Shown here: positions 9,506 to 18,306 of the stretch, piece by piece
Position numbering within the stretch: position 1 is the first letter of the stretch
How the letters are laid out: every line of letters starts with the position of its first letter
Source: Clostridium sp. OF09-36
GTDB taxonomy: Bacteria > Bacillota > Clostridia > Lachnospirales > Lachnospiraceae
Assembly: GCF_003481985.1 (NCBI RefSeq)
Contig: NZ_QUMD01000011.1
Coordinates: forward strand, 1-64,000
DNA: 64,000 bases
Direction: 5' to 3'
Notes under the pieces: model-generated
The model's input: only the letters and a program-made list of their open reading frames with translations
What the model was told of the DNA's origin: nothing
Databases searched by the model: none
Translations under genes and position numbers: made by a program

Positions 9506-11152
9506 CGGTACCTGGTACTACTACGACAAAGATGGCAATAGAGTAGAGAACGAGTGGAAAAAATCCGGAGACAACTGGTTCTGGCTTGATTCCGAAGAAA
9601 ACGGCGCAATGGCAACCGACAAACTGGTTGACGATGACAGCGATCTCTACTATGTAGACGCTAATGGCGTTATGGTAAAGAATACCTGGGTTAAGGTAGT
9701 AAATGAAGATCAGGATGATGATGATCCGGCTGAGTATCACTACTACTACATGCAGGCAAGCGGTAAAGCTACAAGGCAAGCGATAACAGCAGCAACACCA
9801 AATTCCGCACCATTGATGGTAAGAGATACGCATTCGACAGCGACGGTAAGATGCTGTATGGCTGGGTTACCGATGATGGCGAGTTAGCTACCGGTGATGA
9901 CGGTTGGAGAGAGGCAAAATATTACTGTGGTTCCTGGGAAGATGGTTCCATGAAGACCGGTTGGCAGAAGATCACCGTATACGATGACGCAGATGGCAAG
10001 GATGATGACTATGATTACTGGTTCAACTTCAAATCCAATGGTGAGAAGAGAGGCTTGAATACCGGTAAAGAGAACTGGAAATCCAACGGTAAATACTATA
10101 GCTTCGATGAGCGCGGCGTAATGATCTACGAGTGGGCTGAGAAAGCATCCAGCAATAATACCGCATCTGTATCTAACTGGCGTTACTACAACAGCCCAGA
10201 AGATGGTGCTCGCCAGACTAAGGGTTGGTTCAAAGTAGTTGCTCCTGGCGCTGACAATGACAATACCTTCCGCGAGGATCTGGGAACCGATGATACTTTC
10301 GCAGCTACTCTTGCAAATGATGAGGACGATAAGTGGTTCTATGCAGACAGCAAGGGTGTTCTGTATCAGGGTATCATCAAGAGCATTAAGGGTAAATACT
10401 ATGGTTTCTGGCCGGAGGGAAGCGGCAAAGCTGGCGCAATGCTGACTGGTCTCTGCGTTCTTCAGATGGACGGCGATAAGATCGTAAGCGTAATTGATGA
10501 TGACATTGATTCCGATAACCTGGATGACATCCTGGATGGTGATTATAACGGCGGATCCGTTAATCAGGCAGACTGGGGCAATGATGTATGTCTGTACTAC
10601 TTCGGCAGCGACGAAGATACCGACGGCGCTATGAAGACTGGTACTACCACAGTTACTCTTGATGGTTCTTCCTACAACTTCAACTTCCAGAAGACTGGTT
10701 CTGCTAGCAGTGGAAGAGGTAAAGGTGTAACCGGTATTGATGATAAGAAGTATGTATACAGCTATGGCTGCAGAATCAAAGCTGATAGCGATGACAAGTA
10801 TCAGTTAGTTCAGGTTTGGAACGATGAGGAAGAATCTACTAACTTCAACATCAACAGCGAAGGCGTTCATGTAATGAAATTAGATGCTCCGACTGACTTT
10901 GAGTATAGCTACACAAACAAAGAAAGCGAGACTGTAAATTACAATACACTGTCTGCTGATAGAGGCGTTCTGAGACTTGTTAACACCAGTGGTAACATCC
11001 AGAAGAACAAGACCGCAGCTAAAGACGGTAACGATTGCTACTACTACGTAAAGAATTACGCACCAGTACTGTATACCGATAACAAGACCATTAAAGGTAA
11101 TGATGATTACAGCAGCATTTCCAAATGGGAAGATCTTGTAGATGCAGAGTAA
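9402..11152 (+). CDS. Secreted choline-binding-repeat protein A (left switch gene), frame broken
   Basis: About 583 residues once one base is restored near 9770 (GCTACAAG for GCTTACAAG, by comparison with the paralogue at 16041-17866). A signal peptide ends at SFAA. It is followed by tandem aromatic/glycine repeats of the choline-binding type (WVEEDGTWYYYDKDGNRV, WLDSEENGAMATDKLV and similar) interleaved with acidic D/E-rich insertions. There is no sortase motif or membrane anchor, so attachment through phosphocholine is likely. No enzymatic domain is visible. The paralogue faces it and shares the repeat at its 5' end. AAGGAG lies 10 bp before the start. Confidence 0.88.
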
Positions 11153-11193
11153 TTCTTAAACATCTAAATTTTATTGTATAAGAATTATATTGT

Positions 11194-11241
11194 AAAAAGA
11201 GCTATCGCAAAGTGAGTAATCACTAAGCGATAGCTCTTTTT
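11194..11241 (+). terminator. Rho-independent terminator of protein A gene
   Basis: AAAAAGAGCTATCGC pairs perfectly with GCGATAGCTCTTTTT, ending in a T tract, 40 bp after the stop codon. A group II intron fragment begins just downstream. Confidence 0.9.
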
Positions 11242-11245
11242 CTAA

Positions 11246-11760
11246 GTGCGCCTAGCGGCGCACGTTCCTAACGGGTTAAAGTCCCAAATCTGCCCGGTAG
11301 TGGGAAGGATATAGCCGAAAGCAAGGGTGTCGAGGGCGACCTCGAATCTGAAGGAAGCTGGATGTGAGGAACATACTAACTCATGGGCAAATCTCCGGTC
11401 TGACAAACAGAAATCTCATATAAGGTTATGTATGAGGATAAGACTGCTTGACAAGTCGAAGTCCAATAACTATACGGAATCATGCACGATAAATGAGGCA
11501 GATGGATGGAGAGGAAGAAACGTGTGGTACCTAGGGAGGTCTATGCGGTACGCCTTGAAAGAGGCAACCATTGCATAAAGCAATGCTGAACGCACAGAAG
11601 TCAGCAGAGGTCATAGTGTGCCGAGAGGTGAAGAACCGAATTAGTAGAAGTCTTGAGTATGACCGTGAAAGGAGGAATGATCGTCTATGGCAGAAAACAT
11701 TGAAAACAATGGCTGTTCGCAAAGAGATAATGCGGAACATGAATGGTATGTGAAAGCGTC
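11246..11760 (+). mobile_element. 5' fragment of a group II intron
   Basis: The segment opens with GTGCGCCTAGCGGCGCAC directly after the T tract of a terminator. It continues with structured RNA-like sequence including AAACGTGTGGTACCTAGGGA, which resembles domain I of bacterial group II introns that carry a reverse transcriptase. A short frame starting at 11687 would be the first part of the intron protein, but no reverse transcriptase motif and no domain V hairpin follow. The element therefore appears truncated at its 3' side. Insertion right after a terminator is the known habit of class C introns; the subclass is not proven here. The right boundary is approximate. Confidence 0.6.
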
Positions 11761-11837
11761 TATAGCAGTCCTCTTAATTAACGCAAATGTCACACGAGTG
11801 AAACCACCCTTTGCAATCATTCGTACTATGACACAAC

Positions 11838-11882
11838 AAAAAACCGGCTACCCAAGTTCATTGGCACAGCCAGTTTTTATTT
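11838..11882. terminator. Terminator of the AAA-ATPase gene
   Basis: AAAACCGGCT pairs with AGCCAGTTTT around a loop, with A and T runs outside. It sits 5 bp after the minus-strand ATPase gene and can act in both directions. Confidence 0.7.
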
Positions 11883-11886
11883 CACT

Positions 11887-13599
11887 TTATATTTCCAAAA
11901 ATTTTTCAGCAATAACCTTGCATCGCTTTTTACAAAATGCAATTCCATACAGAAAAATATTGTGTCTGCCATCATTGAGCAAATACTCGGAATATCGCCG
12001 CTCCTTGATCTGCTGTAAAGCTTTTTGACATGCCTGTTCCATATTTCTGAATTCTTTTGCATATTTTAGTTCAACAATGATTCCGGTATTTGGATCATCT
12101 GTTTCCACAATAATATCCGCAAATCCTTCACCGGCCTCTATGTTTGATTTCACAAGCCAGCCGGCATTTCCGGTCAAAATACCGACCAGTAAATTATGAT
12201 AGGAACTCTCTTTTTCTTCCTTTCGAGCTTTCGTGTCAAAAACACTGATGGAATTGCTCAGTGTTTTTATCAGATAGTTTTCCATACCTGCTGTATTGCC
12301 TGATTCAAAAGCCTTCCAAAACGCCTGCAATGGTTCTGTATTTGAAAAAATGCTCTTTTTAAACCAGTCCTGTATCTGCAGTTTGAATATTTCCCGAACT
12401 TCCTCGTTTGGAATCATAAGCTTGTAAGATCCGTCCGCATTCATTCCTGCCTGTGTCAGATATCCGGTTGTGAACAGGACGCTCCAGAGATTTTCAATAC
12501 TGTTGTCTATCTCATCATAGGTCAGATCCAGACGAAGATGTTTTTCAATGAATTCTCCGGCGATCAGCCGTTCAATTTCATCACGTGTTGTTTTGCCCGC
12601 CTTGTCAATGAAACGTTTTACCAATTCGTTTCCGCTTGTGTTGATCCAATAGCTTTCCGGTCTGGCAGCCGGATCATCTTTTATTCTGTCTACATGGTTT
12701 ATGACATCCCAGGGACAGTATACATCTGCGTTTCCAAAATGATATCCGTCATACCACTGCTTGGTTTCTTCAAATCTCTGTTCCAGATGATAGTCCTTAA
12801 GAAGCTGTTTTACTTCCATATCTGTAAAGCCGAACTGTTCATCAAATCTGGAATCCGTAATGGATAAGATTTTAAAATTATTCAGACCTGTAAATATACT
12901 TTCTTTGGAGACGCGAAGGCACCCTGTCAATACAGCAAATTGGAGTGCATCATTTGTTTTTAAGACATTACCAAACAAAATGCGCATCAAAGAAACCATT
13001 TCCCGATAATATCCGTGCAAAAATGATTTATCAAGCGGTACATCATATTCATCAATGAAAACCAGTGTTTTTTTTCGATAATGTTTATTCAGAAGCTCTG
13101 ACAAGGTTTTCAGTGAGCGTGACAGTACAGGTTCGCTCATCCAATAAGCGCCTGATTTCATAGCTATGATAGCCTGGTACTGCTCTTTATCTTCCGGAGC
13201 AAGGTTTTGGCTGTCTAAAAGGAATCGAAACCGGCTTGCTTCACTTCCGATCACATCCATAAATTGGCACTTTGCTTCCTCGAAGGAAAGGCCATCCACA
13301 TTTTTCAGCGTAATGAAAATAACGGGATAACCGGCCATGTGTTCCCTGCACAATGTCTGATTCCGGGAAATATATAATCCATCAAACAATGCGCAATTTG
13401 TTCCGATTTCAAAAAAGTACTTTAACATACTCATATTAAGCGTTTTGCCAAAACGGCGGGGTCTGGTAAACAGATTTACCTTTCCCTGGTTATCCAGCAG
13501 CTGTTCTATGAGTTTTGTTTTATCAATATAGTAATATCCATCCGTGCGGATTTCTTCGAAATTTTCAATTCCGACGGGTAATTTCATTGATTTTCCCAT
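11887..13599 (-). CDS. AAA-ATPase-like protein with C-terminal PD-(D/E)XK nuclease-like domain
   Basis: About 570 residues, started at 13599 where AAAGGAG lies 9 bp upstream. The N-terminal P-loop is FTRPRRFGKTLNMSML (about residue 43) and the Walker B motif is LVFIDEYDVPL. The C-terminal GEGFADIIVE with GIIVELKYAKEF fits a PD-(D/E)XK fold. This is the widespread AAA-ATPase_like/PDDEXK_9 family (PF09820 plus PF08011) found in many copies in gut Clostridia and Bacteroidetes; its role is unknown. It follows a decayed relative (13638-14915) and lies inside the segment bounded by the inverted repeat. Calling it a defence or mobile function would be speculation. Confidence 0.85.
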   Translation of the reverse strand: MGKSMKLPVGIENFEEIRTDGYYYIDKTKLIEQLLDNQGKVNLFTRPRRFGKTLNMSMLKYFFEIGTNCALFDGLYISRNQTLCREHMAGYPVIFITLKNVDGLSFEEAKCQFMDVIGSEASRFRFLLDSQNLAPEDKEQYQAIIAMKSGAYWMSEPVLSRSLKTLSELLNKHYRKKTLVFIDEYDVPLDKSFLHGYYREMVSLMRILFGNVLKTNDALQFAVLTGCLRVSKESIFTGLNNFKILSITDSRFDEQFGFTDMEVKQLLKDYHLEQRFEETKQWYDGYHFGNADVYCPWDVINHVDRIKDDPAARPESYWINTSGNELVKRFIDKAGKTTRDEIERLIAGEFIEKHLRLDLTYDEIDNSIENLWSVLFTTGYLTQAGMNADGSYKLMIPNEEVREIFKLQIQDWFKKSIFSNTEPLQAFWKAFESGNTAGMENYLIKTLSNSISVFDTKARKEEKESSYHNLLVGILTGNAGWLVKSNIEAGEGFADIIVETDDPNTGIIVELKYAKEFRNMEQACQKALQQIKERRYSEYLLNDGRHNIFLYGIAFCKKRCKVIAEKFLEI

Positions 13600-13637
13600 A
13601 TTATTCTGCTCCTTTTTGCTTTGTATGCCGCCATCTG

Positions 13638-14915
13638 CTACGATTTTTTTCCAATCACACACCTTTTCTTAAAAAATGAAATCCCATAACACAGTACCTG
13701 GTCATAATCATCCTCCAGTTCTTTGGCGCACATGCGTGTATCAATCTGCCGGAGCGCCGCATTACAGTCTTTGGAAAGACTCTCGACATCTTTACTATAC
13801 TTTATCTCAAAAACGGCTGCCTGCCCCTCCGAAGGAGCGTAGACAATCACATCGCTGCGGCCCTCACCGTGTTCTTTGTTAGACTCCACCACGTATCCGG
13901 CACCGGCAAAGATTCCGGCAAAAAACGCATGATAAAAATCCTCTTTATAATCATGGTAACTGATGGTCTTGCGGAGCAGGCGGTTCATTTCCGTAGCCGC
14001 CGCATCACAATCCCCGGTCCAGACTGCATGAAATAGCGATTTCCGATTCCACAACCGCACATTGTCATCAAACCAGGTTTGATGGTGGTTTCGAATATCT
14101 CACGAATTTCTGCATTTGGAATAATCAGTGCGTTTTTTCCTGCATCAGATGATTCCGCAGCCGAATCCGAAACCGTTTTTGTCAGATAACCGGTCAGATA
14201 CAAAATTGTTGGTGCCGGTAAAAATGCTTTCCTTCGTGATTTTTAAACAGCCGGTAATGACTGCAAATTTTAGCGAAGGATTATCTTTCAGAGCTGTACT
14301 CAGTATTGCTTTCACCACATTAAGCATTTCCTGATAATATCCGTTACTGCTGGCTTTCGAAACCGGAACATCATACTCGTCCATCAGCAGGATAACCGGT
14401 TTTCCATAATGGATGTGAAGCATTCTGGTCAAAAGAAGAAAGCTGGTTTTGATTTCCGCCAAAGAAACTTCCGGATATACAATTCGGCGGAATGCTGTCT
14501 TGTCATATTCCGTTACCCGTTCGCTTGCTAATAAAAAATCATATTGCTGAAATAAAAACGCAGTCAGCGCAGCCAGCATATCATATGCATCCCGAAAGCT
14601 TAAACCGTCAACATCCTTAAAGGTGAAAAACACGGTCGGCCACTGGTTCATCCAGTTCTGGCACAATTCAGTCTGTCGGCTGATAGACAACCCCTCAAAT
14701 AAAGGACCGTTATTTTTTCGAATATCAAAAAAACTGGCCAGCATACTCATAGCCATAGTCTTTCCAAAGCGCCGCGGGCGGGTGATCAGAGTTACTTCTG
14801 TACTTTCGGAGTTCAACAGTGCGGAAATAAGAGGAGTTTTATCTACATAGTAATAACCATTCTGCCGAATCTTTTCAAAGTCAGAAACACCAACAGGTAT
14901 CTTTAATCTGGTCAT
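13638..14915 (-). pseudogene. Decayed AAA-ATPase/PD-(D/E)XK gene
   Basis: A second member of the same family. The N-terminal part from 14915 is intact (TRPRRFGKTMAMSML, ILLMDEYDVPVS). After TGTNNF near 14205 it has lost about 140 codons relative to the neighbour at 11887-13599 and joins out of frame to the region before LTGYLTKT. A further one-base frame break near 14075 precedes the nuclease-like end (GEGRSDVIV, FEIKYSKD). The large loss makes this a true relic rather than a sequencing slip. It ends 38 bp before the intact copy, so the pair looks like a tandem duplication. Confidence 0.85.
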
Positions 14916-15046
14916 TTAAAAACACTCCCTTCTGCGTGCTCATATACGATTATGATAGCATGAAACGTTTTTGCAAACAAGCAGAAAGCCTTCTTTCCCA
15001 AAATCTTAGACGAACGTGGATACCTTAATTTCCGCTGTGATTTCGA

Positions 15047-15130
15047 TATAATAATAAGACGGTATATTGTCTGTATAGATTGATTTTTTCAACCGTAGAC
15101 AAAAAACGTCAATATTTTTTACAAAGGAGG
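15047..15130 (+). promoter_or_regulatory. Possible -10 box and ribosome site of the recombinase
   Basis: TATAAT at 15047-15052 has only a poor -35 (TTAATT region), which suggests low or regulated expression. AAAGGAGG at 15123-15130 lies 6 bp before the ATG at 15137 and fixes that start over an upstream in-frame ATG at 15080. Confidence 0.45.
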
Positions 15131-15136
15131 CTCTCT

Positions 15137-15940
15137 ATGGAAAAGGAGTTCAAAACGTATCTTTTAGACCAGAATTTGTCGAAAAACACCATCACATCAT
15201 ATCTGTACGCACTTCGGCAGTTTGAAAAAAAATACGACAAGCTCACAAAGCAAAACCTGCGGGATTACAAGGTCTATTTGATTGAAAACTACAAACCGCA
15301 AACGGTCAACCTGCGCATCCGGGCCATAAACTGTTATCTGGAAAGCATCCGAAAAGAACAGTGGAAACTCCCATCCGTGAAAGTTCAGCAGAAACCGTTT
15401 CTTGAAAATGTGATCAGCGAAGCAGATTATCTGTATTTTAAGAATTGTTTAAAACGTGATAATGAAATGTACTGGTATTTTGTGGTACGTTTTCTGGCAG
15501 CTACAGGCGCCCGTGTCAGTGAACTGGTTCAGATCAAATGCGAACATGTACGGATTGGATATCTGGATCTGTATTCCAAAGGCGGAAAGCTGCGGCGGAT
15601 CTATATTCCGTCCGCCCTGCAGAAGGAAACCTTAAAATGGATGGAGGAAACAAAAAAAGAAAGTGGATTCCTGTTTTTAAATAAATATGGGGAGCTGATT
15701 TCCGCAAGAGGAATTGCCGTGCAGTTAAAGCATTTCGGTTCCAGGTATGGCCTAGATCCGTCAGTAGTGTACCCGCATTCCTTTCGCCATCGCTTTGCGA
15801 AAAGCTTCCTGGAACGCTGCAATGATATTGCCATGCTGGCTGATCTGATGGGACATGCCAGTATCGAAACTACCCGGATTTATCTGAGAAAAACCAGCAC
15901 AGAACAGCAGGCTATCATCAATAAGATTATTGACTGGTGA
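15137..15940 (+). CDS. Tyrosine recombinase (XerC/D-like), candidate DNA invertase
   Basis: A 267-residue phage-integrase-family enzyme. The N-terminal SAM-like core-binding domain covers about residues 1-90. The catalytic set is complete: Arg in ATGARVSELVQ, Lys in SKGGKLRR, HSFRHRF (His-x-x-Arg), the GHASIETT histidine and the tyrosine of RIYLRK near the end. It is shorter than host XerC/XerD (about 300) and lies between two inverted choline-binding genes, its 3' end 100 bp from gene B with a shared terminator. This position suggests it inverts or once mobilised the segment. A cointegrated mobile-element integrase is the alternative. Confidence 0.9.
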   Translation: MEKEFKTYLLDQNLSKNTITSYLYALRQFEKKYDKLTKQNLRDYKVYLIENYKPQTVNLRIRAINCYLESIRKEQWKLPSVKVQQKPFLENVISEADYLYFKNCLKRDNEMYWYFVVRFLAATGARVSELVQIKCEHVRIGYLDLYSKGGKLRRIYIPSALQKETLKWMEETKKESGFLFLNKYGELISARGIAVQLKHFGSRYGLDPSVVYPHSFRHRFAKSFLERCNDIAMLADLMGHASIETTRIYLRKTSTEQQAIINKIIDW

Positions 15941-15974
15941 CAAAAACTATGGCATTTATAACGTGACGGAACGT

Positions 15975-16010
15975 AAAAAAGCTGCACGCATAATCGCGTG
16001 CAGCTTTTTT
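15975..16010. terminator. Bidirectional terminator between recombinase and protein B gene
   Basis: GCTGCACGC pairs with GCGTGCAGC, flanked by six A on one side and six T on the other. It serves the convergent genes on both strands. Confidence 0.9.
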
Positions 16011-16040
16011 AGTTAACTATTTAGAAAAAACTTCTAAATA

Positions 16041-17866
16041 TTAGATTCCATCATCGATAAGATCATCGTTCGGAGTGGTCGGAACGGTCTTACCATTGTT
16101 AACAACATACTTGGTGTTATCCCAGTTCTTCTTCAGAGCAGTAAGGTTAGCGTTCGGATAATCCTTAGAGTCATTAAGAGTATTGTTGTTGGTGTACATC
16201 TTAATAACCTTCTCATCTACATAGAAGTACCAGTCGTTGCCATCCTTAGCAGCAGTCTTATTCTTAACAATTGCACCACTGGTGTTTACCAGGTAGTAAT
16301 TGCTGGTCAGTTTACCAGAAGCTAACTCACCAAGAGTACCAACGTAGTTAACGCTGTCGCCATCTTTGTTCTGACCGATAGAAGCGCTGTAATCACTTCT
16401 CAGAGTAGCAGTGTCAATCTTGTGTACGTTTACACCAGTGCTTCCGGTATCACCATCAGCATAAACAACAATGTACTTGTCATCGCTGCCAGCTTTGATC
16501 TTCTGACCAAATTTGTAGATGTACTTACCATCATCGATACCATTTACTCCACGGCCCTTGCCCTCAGCACCGCCAGTCTTGCTGAACTGGAACTGATAGG
16601 AATCACCATCCAGGTTAATGGTTACGTTACCGGTCTTCAGAGCACCATCGCTGTCCTCGTTGTTACCGAAGTAATACAGAGTATCGAAGGAAGACTTACC
16701 AAAGTCTTTGAAGTCGCCCTCACCCTTCAGAGCATCATCCAGAGAATCGGAATCCATGTCTCTATCCCACAGTTTAACGATGTTGCCATCTTTATCTACA
16801 GTCAGAGCACACAGACCAGTCAGCATAGAACCAGCCTTGTTTCCTTCCGGAGCGAAGCCATAGTATTTACCTTTGATCTTCTTGATCTGGCCTACATACA
16901 GCTCACCATCGCTGTCAGCATAGTACCATCTCTCGTTCTCATCTTCAGCATCGCCCTTAGCAAGGTGGATCCAGTACCGTAATCTTTGAAGGTATTGTCA
17001 TCACCATCAGCATCCGGAGCAACTACCTTGAACCAACCCTTGGTGGAACGAGCGCCGTCCTCTGGGCTGTTGAAGTAACGCCAGTTAGAGATTGTAGTAA
17101 GATCGTTAGTGCTTGCAGCTGTCCACTCGTAGGTCATAACACCACGCTCATCGAAGCCGTAGTACTTACCATTGAGCTTCTTCTCAAAGATATCTTTGTC
17201 AGATTTGGTATTTACACGTTTCTCACCGTTGGACTTGAAGTTGAACCAGTAGTCCATATCATCATCTTCGTCCTCATCGTAAACGGAGATTTTCTGCCAG
17301 CCAGTCTTCAGGGCACCATCTTCCCAGGAACCCATGTAGTAGGTTGCTTCTTCCCAGTCGCTGTCGCCCATAGCCAGGGTAGCATCCTCTTTGTTTACCC
17401 AGCCATACAGCATCTTACCATCCTCGTCGAAAGCATATTTCTTGCCGTCGATGGTTTTGAATTTGGTAGTATTAGAAGAAGTGCCAGCCTTGTAAGCTTT
17501 ACCGTTAGACTGCATGTAGTAGTAACGGTACTCAGCCGGATCATCATCCTCATCCTGATCCTCGTTAACAACCTTAACCCAGGTGTTGGTAACCATAACA
17601 CCGTTGCCATCTACGTAGTAGGTGTTGTTGTCATCATCAATCAGTTTGTCGGTAGCCATTGCGCCACCCTCTTCGGAATCAAGCCAGAACCAGTTATCTC
17701 CGGATTTTTTCCACTCGTCTTCTACTCTATTGCCATCTTTGTCATAGTAGTACCAGGTACCATCTTCCTCAACCCAACCCTGAGCTGCGAAAGAAGTCAT
17801 AGCACCACCGATAGCTAACAGAGCTGCTGCAGATGCAACTGCAACTACTTTAGTCTGCTTTCTCAT
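16041..17866 (-). CDS. Secreted choline-binding-repeat protein B (right switch gene), frame broken
   Basis: About 608 residues after restoring one G near 16961 (TTGCTAAGG for TTGGCTAAGG on the coding strand). The signal peptide and first mature residues are identical to protein A. The rest follows the same plan (choline-binding repeats with acidic spacers such as NEDQDEDDDP) but with many substitutions, so the two would present different surfaces. The C-terminal region also differs (ends DDLIDDGI versus WEDLVDAE in A). It lies behind the stronger of the two promoters in the present orientation. No catalytic domain is seen. Confidence 0.88.
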
Positions 17867-17959
17867 AATGAATGCACTCTCCTTTTTACTTTTTTGAATT
17901 TGCTACGAAATTCCTAAATTGCATTACGAGACGATTATACTTCCTATAAGGCAAATTAT
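17763..17959 (-). repeat. Right arm of the 197-bp perfect inverted repeat
   Basis: Exact reverse complement of 9309-9505. The outer edge at 17959 cuts through the -35 hexamer: its last three bases (ATA) are in the repeat, the first three (TTG) are in unique flank. The distance between outer ends of the two arms is 8651 bp. Confidence 0.95.
17891..17918 (-). other. Candidate tyrosine-recombinase crossover site (right)
   Basis: Mirror copy of the site at 9350-9377: GAATTT, spacer CGTAGC, AAATTC read on the minus strand. The asymmetric spacer gives the two sites opposite direction, the arrangement that yields inversion rather than deletion. Confidence 0.35.
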
Positions 17960-17962
17960 CAA
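17934..17962 (-). promoter_or_regulatory. Strong promoter of the right choline-binding gene
   Basis: On the minus strand TTGATA (17957-17962), a 17-bp spacer and TATAAT (17934-17939). A-rich tracts (AAAAAATGTAAAAAACTA) lie directly upstream and resemble an UP element. Neither the A-tract nor the TTG is present at the left copy. Confidence 0.75.
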
Positions 17963-18075
17963 TAGTTTTTTACATTTTTTCCATGTTTAAGAATAAATGC
18001 AATTCTATGTAACTGCTTCTGGAAGTTCCCATCTCTCCATCACATTGACAGTATAATATAGTTTTTTTTGAAATG

Positions 18076-18126
18076 CTATAACGAAACCCTAAGCGTTTTC
18101 TTACGAAAATCTTACGGAAGTTATAG
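18076..18126 (+). promoter_or_regulatory. Inverted repeat upstream of the licCA fusion gene
   Basis: CTATAAC (18076-18082) and GTTATAG (18120-18126) enclose a smaller hairpin (CGTTTTC / GAAAAT). This lies about 180 bp before the fusion gene and could be an operator for its winged-helix domain or a leader RNA fold. The rest of 17960-18306 shows no gene; I did not find a convincing promoter for the fusion gene. Confidence 0.3.
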
Positions 18127-18306
18127 TTTTTGCGAAATATGTATTAATATTCGTACAATCTTGTTTGTGGGGTGTACGGATGTTTGGCTTTGTGCTATAT
18201 TGTTCATATATTTTTATTTTGAATTATTTTTGAACAGTTGCAGAGTGCCGAGAGTCTCCGAAGAAGATGTATGGCAGCTCCCGCCAACTGGCAAGGAGGT
18301 TATTAT

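Noticed and set aside
11327..12028. Short plus-strand frames across 11327-12028 as protein genes
   Set aside because: They lie in the group II intron RNA-like segment and the following terminator and antisense region; no family motif, and codon use is irregular. At most the frame from 11687 is the stub of the intron protein.
11887..15940. The ATPase/nuclease genes plus recombinase as a defence island
   Set aside because: No restriction, toxin-antitoxin, CRISPR or phage-sensor partner is present. The ATPase family is scattered widely in such genomes without defence context, so I keep the function unknown.
18045..18062. TTGACA directly followed by TATAAT near 18052 as promoter of licCA
   Set aside because: The two boxes are adjacent with almost no spacer, so they cannot work as one promoter in this direction.
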